In this document: in pieces, positions 19,401 through 27,557 of the stretch | Layout: each line of letters opens with the position of its first letter | Position numbering within the stretch: the first letter of the stretch is position 1 | NCBI RefSeq assembly: GCF_900177705.1 | Contig: NZ_FXBA01000002.1 | Coordinates: 1 to 64,000 of the forward strand | Length of the DNA: 64,000 nt | DNA from: Fibrobacter sp. UWB15 | Lineage (GTDB): Bacteria > Fibrobacterota > Fibrobacteria > Fibrobacterales > Fibrobacteraceae | Direction of reading: 5' to 3' | Notes under the pieces: generated by a model | Database searches by the model: none | What the model saw: only the letters and a program-made list of their open reading frames with translations | Told to the model about the DNA's origin: nothing | Program-made: the position numbers and the translations under genes

Positions 19401-20677
19401 CATTCTGTATAATCAAGAAATTTATTCCTATTTCCTGCGTCCTAATTTCATTTCTCATTTCTTCTTGTTCCGATTTTTTTGAGCCGGTAGACAGCACTCC
19501 TGCCCCCACGGAATACACTTACAACTACTGGCTTTTACAAAGACTGTACCTATACGAAGACGAACTGCCCCTGCTGGATGAGCAGGGAGACTCCGTCACC
19601 GAGCTTTACAAGAAGCTGTCCGATCCATATACCCGCTACATTCCGCCTGCCAAGAGTGCATCCGCCATCAGCAACATGAACACAAGCATTGTGTCTGGCG
19701 ACGTGGGAATGGAATACAGCGAATTTGCGATAGAACACCCGCTTATTATTTACCGCGTCTACGCCGAAAGCCCGGCAGGACGCGCAGGGGTTCCCCGCTA
19801 CGGAAACATCTTGACTGCAAACGGAGTGGATATCGCCGGCAACCGAGCAAGAGCCATTTACGACTCCATACTCGCCTACAGCAAGGATATCACCATCAAG
19901 GTCGCCTACCAAGGCGACACTACCGACTACAAACTTACTAAAGAAGATATCTACGCCCCTACCGTTTTCATAGACACTTTAAGTGGCGTTGAAATCATCA
20001 CCATTACCGGATTCAAGCTCAATACCGTCGACAAAGAAGAAGGGACCTTCGGCGAACTGAAAGCCTACCTGGAATCCACAAAGAATTCCAACAAGCCAAG
20101 GCTCATTGACCTGCGCAACAATCCCGGCGGACATGTTGTCCACTGCACCGCCATGGCAGACCTGTTCATTGAAAAAGGTCCCGTTTCTATACGCACCTCC
20201 CGAGGCGCCTCTGGAGACGGTACCCCCACTTACACTACCCAGACGATTATCGCCAAGCCGGGCGACGCCGGAGAGAAAAAGGACTTTGTTGTTCTCGTGA
20301 ACAAGAATAGCGCAAGTTGCGCCGAAATCTTTGCGGCCGCCATCAGCGAAGGCGCCAACATAAAAGTCGCTGGCGACACCACCTACGGCAAGGGTATAGG
20401 TCAAAGCACCTGGAAAACCATGAACGGCGGATTGGCAATTATTACTAATCTTGAATTTTTGACTCCCAAAGGAAATTCCTACCACAAAAAAGGAATCGTC
20501 CCCGACTACGTTTGTAAGCCCGCCACCCTACCCTGCGGACTGGATGCCATTCAAAAATTTTACGGAAAAACGGCAACAAAGACGGCGCTCCCCGACTACT
20601 TTACAGACAACGCCGCATTACGTTCGCAGAATATATTTGAAGGGGGCGCTTTCCTTGAGGGAGAGGACGAACCGTAA
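19289..20677 (+). CDS. S41-family peptidase, lipoprotein
   Basis: 462 residues as drawn. C-terminal-processing-type serine protease: PDZ-like region about 135-215, then the S41 core with DLRNNPGG (274-281), the catalytic serine segment SASCAE (341-346) and the lysine in YGKGIGQ (Lys 368). A lipoprotein signal ends at FLISSC (Cys 60), so the protein should be anchored in the envelope. Residues 1-37 are encoded by the 159-bp inverted-repeat element and would precede the hydrophobic stretch, which is unusual. The ATG has AAGGA ten bases upstream, also in the element. The true start could be a non-ATG codon near 19410. It is followed 23 bases later by a related S41 gene. Confidence 0.82.
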   Translation: MKDHIYRFCSFESNATKGLKSLVLYIDSALKGVTQNDTFCIIKKFIPISCVLISFLISSCSDFFEPVDSTPAPTEYTYNYWLLQRLYLYEDELPLLDEQGDSVTELYKKLSDPYTRYIPPAKSASAISNMNTSIVSGDVGMEYSEFAIEHPLIIYRVYAESPAGRAGVPRYGNILTANGVDIAGNRARAIYDSILAYSKDITIKVAYQGDTTDYKLTKEDIYAPTVFIDTLSGVEIITITGFKLNTVDKEEGTFGELKAYLESTKNSNKPRLIDLRNNPGGHVVHCTAMADLFIEKGPVSIRTSRGASGDGTPTYTTQTIIAKPGDAGEKKDFVVLVNKNSASCAEIFAAAISEGANIKVAGDTTYGKGIGQSTWKTMNGGLAIITNLEFLTPKGNSYHKKGIVPDYVCKPATLPCGLDAIQKFYGKTATKTALPDYFTDNAALRSQNIFEGGAFLEGEDEP

Positions 20678-20700
20678 CTTTGAAGAAAAAAGGAGCAACA

Positions 20701-22158
20701 ATGAAATTCAGCAAGTTACTTATATCATTGGAAACAGCTTTGTTACTAGCGGCTTGCGAATCGACTGTCAGCAGCGATTCGTCAGAATACGAAATTCCTA
20801 GCAGCGATCTTACTAAGAACGGCATCTTTCTTGCCACTTACCCCTCGGATCAAGTGCAGAACGAATACGAAGGGGAACTTTATATCAACTTCGCCTGGCT
20901 TGACCTCGCCTACATTTACGGCCATACCCGCAATGAAATTGGAGACAATTACAAAGTTTACCTAGGCAAGGGAACCGCCGACGTCAACAAGGTCAAGGGC
21001 TATTGCACAGCCGACTATTACGACGTGTGCTACATGTACAACCAAATGGCGGACCCCTTTACCCAATACTTTGATCCCAATGTCGCCGATCAAGTATACA
21101 AGAGCGTGATGGAAACGAATGAAATCGTAGGCATTGGTGCTGATGTCGAGCCTGTTTCTGACGGAACATCGAGCTACTTGACCATTACCAAGATTTATCC
21201 CGAATCCCCCGCTAAAAAAGCCGGACTCATAGAAGGCGACATCATCGTCTCTATCGACGGTCTTTCCATTTCGACATCCGAAAACTTCGAAAAAATGTGT
21301 TCCGGAGAAAAAGGCAGCACGATACAGATTACGGTTCTCCGTAATGGCGGGACAATCGTCGCAAACGTCACCTTGGACGAATACCACGCCCCGTCTGTCA
21401 TAATCCACTACGAAGATTCGATTCCGGTGATTGAAATCCTGGAATTTTCCGAAACGACGATTCATCCCAAGGGAACCTACGGAGAATTCCTCGAAGCTCT
21501 AGAAAAAACCGCAGGCGCCACCTCGACCATTATCGACTTACGTCAAAATCCCGGCGGAAGCGTTGATCATTGCAACAATATTTCAATGGAATTCCTCTCT
21601 GCCGGAGACACTGTCATTATGGACCAAATGGTAAATATCGACACCACTACGGTGAACGGCAAACTGAAACTCATCCAAAGAATCGACACCATCGTCACCA
21701 CGGCTACAAAGGACGGTATCGGCAAGGACCGCTACTACGTTCTAATGTCCAGTGACTCTTCCGCCAGCTGCGCCGAAGTCGTATTGTCGGCCGTGTCCGT
21801 AAACAAAAGAAGCCCCATCGTGGGCGTGACCTCTTACGGAAAGGGTATTGGCCAGGGCGTCTTCACCGAAAAGGAACATGGCATTCGCGGTCTCGCCCTC
21901 ATTACCGCCATGCAGGGCTTTGACAAGAACGGCGAAAGCTATCATGACGTAGGCATTGTCCCCGACTACGAAATATTGGACCCCGATGAACAAATGGCAA
22001 AGGCCGTGGAACTCGCCAAGGGCGCGACAGAACTGCGTACCGCCGGATACGGAACCGAAAGACTCTACCATTTCTCGAAGGCTCGCGAATCGATAAATTC
22101 AAACAAAAAGATCCCGGATATCCGAGACCTAAAGACACGATATAAAATCATGCATTAA
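20701..22158 (+). CDS. S41-family peptidase, lipoprotein (second of a tandem pair)
   Basis: 485 residues. Lipoprotein signal (MKFSKLLISLETALLLAAC, Cys 19), PDZ domain with KIYPESPAKKAGLIEGD and IVSIDG, then the S41 core with DLRQNPGG, the catalytic serine segment SASCAE and the lysine in YGKGIGQ. It shares these blocks and the closing segment (GIVPDY) with the upstream gene, so the two are paralogues. The start is the ATG with GGAG six bases upstream. Both likely act in the periplasm or at the cell surface; substrates are unknown. Confidence 0.88.
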   Translation: MKFSKLLISLETALLLAACESTVSSDSSEYEIPSSDLTKNGIFLATYPSDQVQNEYEGELYINFAWLDLAYIYGHTRNEIGDNYKVYLGKGTADVNKVKGYCTADYYDVCYMYNQMADPFTQYFDPNVADQVYKSVMETNEIVGIGADVEPVSDGTSSYLTITKIYPESPAKKAGLIEGDIIVSIDGLSISTSENFEKMCSGEKGSTIQITVLRNGGTIVANVTLDEYHAPSVIIHYEDSIPVIEILEFSETTIHPKGTYGEFLEALEKTAGATSTIIDLRQNPGGSVDHCNNISMEFLSAGDTVIMDQMVNIDTTTVNGKLKLIQRIDTIVTTATKDGIGKDRYYVLMSSDSSASCAEVVLSAVSVNKRSPIVGVTSYGKGIGQGVFTEKEHGIRGLALITAMQGFDKNGESYHDVGIVPDYEILDPDEQMAKAVELAKGATELRTAGYGTERLYHFSKARESINSNKKIPDIRDLKTRYKIMH

Positions 22159-22167
22159 TTGATTCTT

Positions 22168-23481
22168 TTACAAGCTACGCATACGCACCAGCACATCGGT
22201 GGTATCGTTAGCTTTTACGGCAGGGGCGGCGAGAGTCGCCTCTATTTGTTTGCGGATTTCGGCCACCTGTTCCTTGAGGCGAGCAAGCCGCTGCCCTTCG
22301 AGCTTGGGGGCGGCAATCATGGTCTTGGAGGCCGGATTGATCCATTTGCCCTTTTCGTTCTTGAAACCCAGATGCAGGTGCGGGCCGGTGCTTCGGCCTG
22401 TGGAGCCCACGCGGCCAATGCACTGGCGCGCAGCCACCTTGGAGCCTACCTTGACGCCGCGGACCGAGAGGTGCATGTACCAACTTTCGGAACGGTCGCG
22501 GTGGCGAATGGCAATCTTGTTGCCGCTGAAGGGATCAAAGCCCGAAACAGTCACAACACCTTCGGCGACGGCGTAAACCGGCGTACCCGTAGGACTACCG
22601 TAGTCAATGCCGGCATGCATTTTGCGCTGACCCGTAATCGGGTGAATGCGACTACCGAAGGGGCTTGTAATATGCAGGCGGTCCAGCGGGTAACGCAAGC
22701 CGTCAAACACGAGCGCTTCGCCCTTTTCGGTATAGTGGGCGTTGAAGGAGCTTTTCGGATCCGGATCTTCGTAACGGAAGGCTTCGTGATGCCCCACGAT
22801 GCGACCGTCGAATTCGGCGTAAACGACTCGGCCGTCAATCCAGATAGAATCCTGGTAGAATGTTTCTTCGAGCAGAATGCGGAACTTGTCGCCGGCACGC
22901 GCCAAGGGGAACGCCACCTTGCACTGGAGAACGCCACTTACTATGCCAACCATGCGACCGGGAATACCGACCTTGAAAAGCGTACCGTTCAAGGTGCTGC
23001 CTTCGGTAAGGGCGCCTTCGAAAATGGATTGACGGCGCTTTACCGGCTTTTGAATCAGGCTATAGACGTAACCGTTTTCGGTGCGACTAAGCATGTGGAT
23101 GTTTGCCGGGTTCGGGGCGTAACGGAATCGTTGGACACTACCCGAAGAGTCAATGGCTGCATAAAAGACCTGACCCACGCGGAGTTTGGAAAGTTCGGCA
23201 CTGTCCTGAAGGGCAAGCACAATCTTGCCGCGTTCGCGTTCGTTAATCTGCATGCGAACCAGCACCTGGAAAAGGCCATCGCCCGCACGGACAGTATCGT
23301 TATGCACCATCCAGTTACCCGGCTGCATTTGCAGTTGTTCAATTTCGTTGGTCAGGGAATCTATTTGTGCACGTAGGCGATCGCCTTCATCTTTCAGATT
23401 TTGAATCTTTCCTTGTTCATTGCAACCAGACAAAGCGAGCAAGAAAAGCACAGACAAGACTACAAACAAAAAGCGGTTCAC
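22168..23481 (-). CDS. M23-family metallopeptidase, lipoprotein
   Basis: About 437 residues. Lipoprotein signal (FLLALSGCNEQ), then a predicted coiled coil (about 22-50), a middle region resembling NlpD/OapA-type domains, and a C-terminal M23 domain with SPFGSRIHP, HAGIDYG (zinc His and Asp) and the HLHLGF pair. Such enzymes cut peptidoglycan cross-links or activate amidases. All zinc ligands seem present, so it is likely active. Both possible starts are GTG; the second is preferred because GAGG lies five bases upstream. It converges on the S41 gene with a 9-base gap. Confidence 0.9.
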   Translation of the reverse strand: MNRFLFVVLSVLFLLALSGCNEQGKIQNLKDEGDRLRAQIDSLTNEIEQLQMQPGNWMVHNDTVRAGDGLFQVLVRMQINERERGKIVLALQDSAELSKLRVGQVFYAAIDSSGSVQRFRYAPNPANIHMLSRTENGYVYSLIQKPVKRRQSIFEGALTEGSTLNGTLFKVGIPGRMVGIVSGVLQCKVAFPLARAGDKFRILLEETFYQDSIWIDGRVVYAEFDGRIVGHHEAFRYEDPDPKSSFNAHYTEKGEALVFDGLRYPLDRLHITSPFGSRIHPITGQRKMHAGIDYGSPTGTPVYAVAEGVVTVSGFDPFSGNKIAIRHRDRSESWYMHLSVRGVKVGSKVAARQCIGRVGSTGRSTGPHLHLGFKNEKGKWINPASKTMIAAPKLEGQRLARLKEQVAEIRKQIEATLAAPAVKANDTTDVLVRMRSL

Positions 23482-23510
23482 GTGCACCTCAAAATGATGT
23501 TACAAGATAG

Positions 23511-23541
23511 AAAAATCCCCTCGCGGTTAAGCAAGGGGATT
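23511..23541 (-). terminator. Terminator of the FKBP gene
   Basis: Minus-strand stem AATCCCC / GGGGATT with a 14-base loop, followed by a T-run, about 25 bases after the stop. Confidence 0.65.
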
Positions 23542-23564
23542 CTCAAAGTTCTTATGCGAACCGA

Positions 23565-24581
23565 TTACTTTGCAGCGGGAGCAGCGGCCGGGGCGGCAGC
23601 CGGAGCAGCAGCAGGTGCGGCGGCAGGAGCAGCCGGCTTTGCAGCTTCAGCAGGCTTGGCTTCAGCCTTCGGGGCTTCGGCAGCAGCCGGCTTGGCGGCT
23701 TCAGCAGGCTTAGCTTCAGCCTTCGGGGCTTCAGCAGCAGGCTTTGCAGCTGTGGCCTTAGTTTCAGCCTTCGGGGCAGCGGCCTTAACAGCAGCCTTCT
23801 TTTCAGCCTTCGGAGCTTCAGCCTTCGGGGCTTCAGCGGCCGGAGCGTCGGCAGCATGTGTATCAATCAATTCCATTTCGAACACGAGGAGGCTGTTACC
23901 CGGAATCTGCGGGCCACGGCCACGCGGACCATAAGCGAGGTCGCTCGGAATCCAAGCGGTGACCTTGCCGCCCACCTTCATGAGCTTGAGCATTTCGGTC
24001 CAACCCGGAATCACGGCGCCGATCGGGAATTCAAGCGGCTGGCCACGATCGACAGAGCTGTCGAACTTGGTGCCATCAAGAAGCGTACCGGTGTAGTGAA
24101 CCTTCACGATATCGCCATCGGCCGGAGTTGCACCCGTACCTTCGGTAATCACCTTGTACTGGAGGCCAGATTCGGTGATCACGACGCCTTCGGCGGTCTT
24201 GTTCTTGGCGAGGAATTCTTCGCCAGCGGCCTTGTTGGCTTCGGCAGCGAGGCTATCCTTTCTGTCCTTTTCAGCCTGACGAGCCTGAGAAAGATCGGTC
24301 AGGGTCTGGAAAATGACGGAGTCGTTCATCAAGAAATGAGCGGAATCATCGTTGTAACGTTCCTTGAAAGCCTGGATAAAGAGATCGAGGTCGAGGTCGA
24401 TAGAGTCGCGGGTTACCAACTGGAAGCGAGCCTGGTTACCGAAATGGGCACCGAGAGCGTAGCTGTACTTATCCTTATCGGTCACCAAAGCAGTCTTGGT
24501 CTTGGGACCCTGGCAAAGTTGATCACAGCCAGTCAGAGCAAATGCGAGAGCACCCGCAGCAATAATGAGTTTTTTGTTCAT
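23565..24581 (-). CDS. FKBP-type peptidyl-prolyl isomerase, lipoprotein
   Basis: 338 residues. Lipoprotein signal (ALTGC, Cys 19), an FKBP N-terminal helical dimerisation-like region (about 35-130), and an FKBP domain with VKVHYTGTLLDGTKFDSS, PLEFPIG, VIPGW and LAYGPRG, the standard active-site set. It probably helps fold envelope proteins. The last 100 residues are an Ala/Pro/Lys/Glu tail with repeated AEAPKAEAKPAEAAKP-like units and AAAP repeats, a flexible basic extension not usual for the family. The start is the ATG with AGAGGA upstream. It is divergent from glmS. Confidence 0.93.
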   Translation of the reverse strand: MNKKLIIAAGALAFALTGCDQLCQGPKTKTALVTDKDKYSYALGAHFGNQARFQLVTRDSIDLDLDLFIQAFKERYNDDSAHFLMNDSVIFQTLTDLSQARQAEKDRKDSLAAEANKAAGEEFLAKNKTAEGVVITESGLQYKVITEGTGATPADGDIVKVHYTGTLLDGTKFDSSVDRGQPLEFPIGAVIPGWTEMLKLMKVGGKVTAWIPSDLAYGPRGRGPQIPGNSLLVFEMELIDTHAADAPAAEAPKAEAPKAEKKAAVKAAAPKAETKATAAKPAAEAPKAEAKPAEAAKPAAAEAPKAEAKPAEAAKPAAPAAAPAAAPAAAPAAAPAAK

Positions 24582-24709
24582 TTTATCCTCTTTTATGTTT
24601 GACAAACGAAAAATAACAAAATCTTACGCCAAAAGACCATATGTAACCCATTTTTACCAAAAGAAATTGGTATATTGCGTTTCGTTAACAAAAGAAGGAT
24701 ATTTACTAT

Positions 24710-26536
24710 ATGTGCGGAATTGTCGGATACATCGGACAGAACGAAGCTTTGCCTATCTTGGTCGGCGGTCTTAAAAAGTTGGAATACCGCGGCTACGATA
24801 GCTCGGGCGTTGCCCTGATTGAAGACGGAAATATTGAAACTGTCCGAGCTTCCGGCAAGATTGCAGCCCTCGAAGACAAGCTCAAGACAAAGCCCCTTCA
24901 TGGCCACATAGGCATTGCCCACACCCGCTGGGCCACCCACGGTGCTCCGACCGAACAGAACGCTCACCCCCACCAGAGCTTTGACGGCAAGATTTCGATT
25001 GTACACAACGGCATTATCGAAAACTACGCCATTCTTAAAAAGAAACTCCAGGCCGAAGGCGTCGAATTCAAGTCCGAAACCGACACCGAAGTCGTTGCCC
25101 ACCTGATTGCCCGCTACTACAAGGGCAACCTCAAGGATGCCGTCCTCAAGGCCATTTCCAAGATCGAAGGAACTTTCGGCCTTGCCGTGATTTGCAAGGA
25201 CGAACCCGGCACCATGATTGGTGCCCGCCGCGGATCTCCGCTCATTCTGGGTATCGGACAGAACGAATTTTACTTGGCCTCTGACGTTTCTGCCATTATT
25301 ATGCACACGCAGAAGGTCGTTTACCTCGACGACAATGACATCGTTGAAATCAAGGAAGACGGTTACAACCTGTTGAATACGAACAGCCAGCCGGTGCAGC
25401 ACGAAGTGCAGGACGTGGAATTCGATGCCGACGCCATTGCGAAGGGCGGCTTTGCGCACTTTATGCTCAAGGAAATCTTCGAGCAGCCTGAAGTGCTCCG
25501 CAACACCATGCGCGGTCGCCTGCTGTACGCCGAAGGCAACGCCAAGCTTGCAGGCCTCGACACCAACATTAGGGAACTCCGTAACATCAACCGTATCATC
25601 ATTACCGCCTGCGGTACCAGCTACTACGCCGGTATGGTCGGCGAATACATGATCGAGGACCTGGCCGGCGTCCCGGTCGAAGTGGAATACGCCTCGGAAT
25701 TCCGTTACCGCAACCCGATTATCAAGCCGGGCACGCTCGTGCTCGCCATTAGCCAGTCCGGCGAAACCGCCGACACGCTCGCCGCCCTCAAGGAAGCCCA
25801 GCAGAAGGGCGCTACCGCACTAGCCATCTGTAACGGCGTGGGTTCGACCATCGCCCGCACGAGCGACGGCGGCGTTTACCTGCATGCAGGCCCCGAAATC
25901 GGTGTAGCCAGCACCAAGGCGTTCACCAGCCAGGTGACCGTGCTTGCCATGATAGCCCTTTTGCTTGGCCGCCAGCGCAGACTTTCCTTTGAAGCAGGCT
26001 CCGACATCGTGAAGGCTATGCAGGAACTCCCGGAACTCGTGGAGCAGACCCTCAAGCTTTCGGACCAGATTGCAGGCATCGCCAACAAGTACGTGAAGGC
26101 AAACAACTTCTTGTACCTGGGTCGTCACTTCAACTACCCGGTGGCCATGGAAGGCGCACTCAAGCTCAAGGAAATCAGCTACATTCACGCCGAAGGCTAC
26201 CCCGCCGCTGAAATGAAGCATGGGCCCATTGCCCTTATCGACGAAAACATGCCGGTCGTGGTGATTGCCCCGAAGGACGCCCTGTTCGACAAGGTGATCA
26301 GCAACGTTCGCGAAATCAAGGCCCGTGGCGGCAAGGTGATTGCCATCTCGACCGCAGATTGCCACCCGCTCGACGAAATTGCAGACCACCTGATTACAGT
26401 CCCGAAGACCATCCCGATGCTCATGCCGATTGTGACCTGCGTGCCTTTGCAGCTACTCGCCTACCACATCGCCGTGCTCCGCGGAAACGACGTGGACCAG
26501 CCGCGCAACTTAGCGAAGAGCGTGACCGTGGAATAA
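24710..26536 (+). CDS. glmS: Glutamine-fructose-6-phosphate aminotransferase GlmS
   Basis: 608 residues. It makes glucosamine-6-phosphate from fructose-6-phosphate and glutamine, the first step to peptidoglycan and lipopolysaccharide amino sugars; cytoplasmic. The N-terminal glutaminase domain starts MCGIVGYIG with the catalytic Cys at position 2, then YRGYDSSG and HTRWATHG. Two SIS domains follow, with CGTSYYAG, SQSGETADT and AEMKHGPIALI. The end NLAKSVTVE is typical. AAGGA lies 11 bases before the ATG. The 104-base upstream gap is too short and shows no sign of a glmS ribozyme. Confidence 0.98.
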   Translation: MCGIVGYIGQNEALPILVGGLKKLEYRGYDSSGVALIEDGNIETVRASGKIAALEDKLKTKPLHGHIGIAHTRWATHGAPTEQNAHPHQSFDGKISIVHNGIIENYAILKKKLQAEGVEFKSETDTEVVAHLIARYYKGNLKDAVLKAISKIEGTFGLAVICKDEPGTMIGARRGSPLILGIGQNEFYLASDVSAIIMHTQKVVYLDDNDIVEIKEDGYNLLNTNSQPVQHEVQDVEFDADAIAKGGFAHFMLKEIFEQPEVLRNTMRGRLLYAEGNAKLAGLDTNIRELRNINRIIITACGTSYYAGMVGEYMIEDLAGVPVEVEYASEFRYRNPIIKPGTLVLAISQSGETADTLAALKEAQQKGATALAICNGVGSTIARTSDGGVYLHAGPEIGVASTKAFTSQVTVLAMIALLLGRQRRLSFEAGSDIVKAMQELPELVEQTLKLSDQIAGIANKYVKANNFLYLGRHFNYPVAMEGALKLKEISYIHAEGYPAAEMKHGPIALIDENMPVVVIAPKDALFDKVISNVREIKARGGKVIAISTADCHPLDEIADHLITVPKTIPMLMPIVTCVPLQLLAYHIAVLRGNDVDQPRNLAKSVTVE

Positions 26537-26586
26537 GCCCCACTGGTTATTGGAATAATCGCGGCTACGCCGCAAGGTTATAAGCA

Positions 26587-26613
26587 AGCCTCCCTAACGG
26601 GAGGCTATTTTGT
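26587..26613 (+). terminator. Terminator of glmS
   Basis: Perfect 7-bp stem (GCCTCCC / GGGAGGC) with a 4-base loop, then TATTTTGTT, about 50 bases after the glmS stop. It overlaps the end of the convergent small gene. Confidence 0.8.
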
Positions 26614-26801
26614 TAAATCTTAAACTGCAATATTTCTTCGGCAGTCAATTCCTCAATTTTCTTGCCGACACGCTCAGCATATTCACCAAGCTTAAAAATA
26701 TTCAACTTACTTTTCGGAGAGGGCTTGTACGGATCCGGCGTCGCCATATATTCTTCCATGGAGTCCGCCAGAATTACCGCAGGCTTTCTAATTCCATTCA
26801 T
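26613..26801 (-). CDS. Small protein paired with the acetyltransferase-like gene
   Basis: 62 residues, no family recognised. It reads MNGIRKPAVILADSM, then a Pro/Lys-rich middle and a helical acidic end (VGKKIEELTAEEIL). Its ATG lies inside the last codons of the upstream gene (14-base overlap), with GGAGG 11 bases upstream in that gene, so the two are almost surely translated together. A partner or antitoxin-like role is possible but not shown by sequence. Confidence 0.65.
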   Translation of the reverse strand: MNGIRKPAVILADSMEEYMATPDPYKPSPKSKLNIFKLGEYAERVGKKIEELTAEEILQFKI

Positions 26802-27345
26802 AGGTATAGACCTCCAAAAGTTTTTGCGCAGCGCCCTTGTCAAGCATGAAATGAAACGGATGCAACACACCTAAAAAGGATGCTCCAACAACTTTAATAT
26901 AGTGATTTAGCAGATCCTTGTTAAGGGCAAATCCATAAACATACCCTTTATAACTCCATAACATTGAGCGGTCTGCTGCAATTGCAAAAAGATGACCGCC
27001 AACCCCACTAAATTTCTGTTTTCCAAACAAGTGTTTATTATTGTGTGGAGCAGTGCAAGCCCAATGCAAATACGCCGCTTGAGCATTTTCATCATTCTTT
27101 ACACCAACTAACCCTTGGATTTCATTATTTTCCTTCAAGGCAAGTGCATACACCTCGACATCATTGGGAACATCAATCCAATTGATTCCCCATCCGTCCT
27201 TTTCCTTGAACTTTCTCAAAAACGAGCGGCTTTCAATCTTGAATACCACCGTTTCCTTGATTTCTCCGGTTTCGACATCCTTGAGGCAAGGGACTATTTC
27301 GTCCAACCAAATGTCAACACAACCGCTTACCAGCGAGCTCTTCAT
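26788..27345 (-). CDS. GNAT-like acetyltransferase fold protein
   Basis: 185 residues. The region VEVYALALKENNEIQGLVG, then GVGGHLFAIAADRS, YKGYVYGFALNK and a DLLNHYIK stretch fits the GNAT core: beta strands, the acetyl-CoA pyrophosphate loop (GVGGHL) and the Tyr-containing C-terminal helix. A substrate is not evident. The start ATG has GGAG six bases upstream. It overlaps the 62-residue gene at its 3' end. Toxin-type GNATs come in such two-gene units, but there the antitoxin usually precedes, so this is only a possibility. Confidence 0.6.
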   Translation of the reverse strand: MKSSLVSGCVDIWLDEIVPCLKDVETGEIKETVVFKIESRSFLRKFKEKDGWGINWIDVPNDVEVYALALKENNEIQGLVGVKNDENAQAAYLHWACTAPHNNKHLFGKQKFSGVGGHLFAIAADRSMLWSYKGYVYGFALNKDLLNHYIKVVGASFLGVLHPFHFMLDKGAAQKLLEVYTYEWN

Positions 27346-27557
27346 CTTTTACTCCAATCCGCCTACAAGCTAAAAAAGGCGGGGCTTTAATTATTTTGCT
27401 TCGTGCGCAAAAATCAGTTTACTACACACTCGTGCACTAAATATAAATTGCTGAAATCGGATTGTCAAGAGGTTTGAAAAAAAATTTCGGTTGATTACTT
27501 TATTATATTTCGCAAAAAAAATGAAGGTTTTGGTGGGATTTTACAACTGGAGGTCTT

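Noticed and set aside
23401-23934. Alanine-rich frame opposite the FKBP tail
   Set aside because: It only mirrors the Ala/Pro/Lys repeat tract.
24606-24709. Possible glmS ribozyme before glmS
   Set aside because: The gap is only 104 bases and shows no recognisable pseudoknot core; AT-rich promoter-like sequence fits better.
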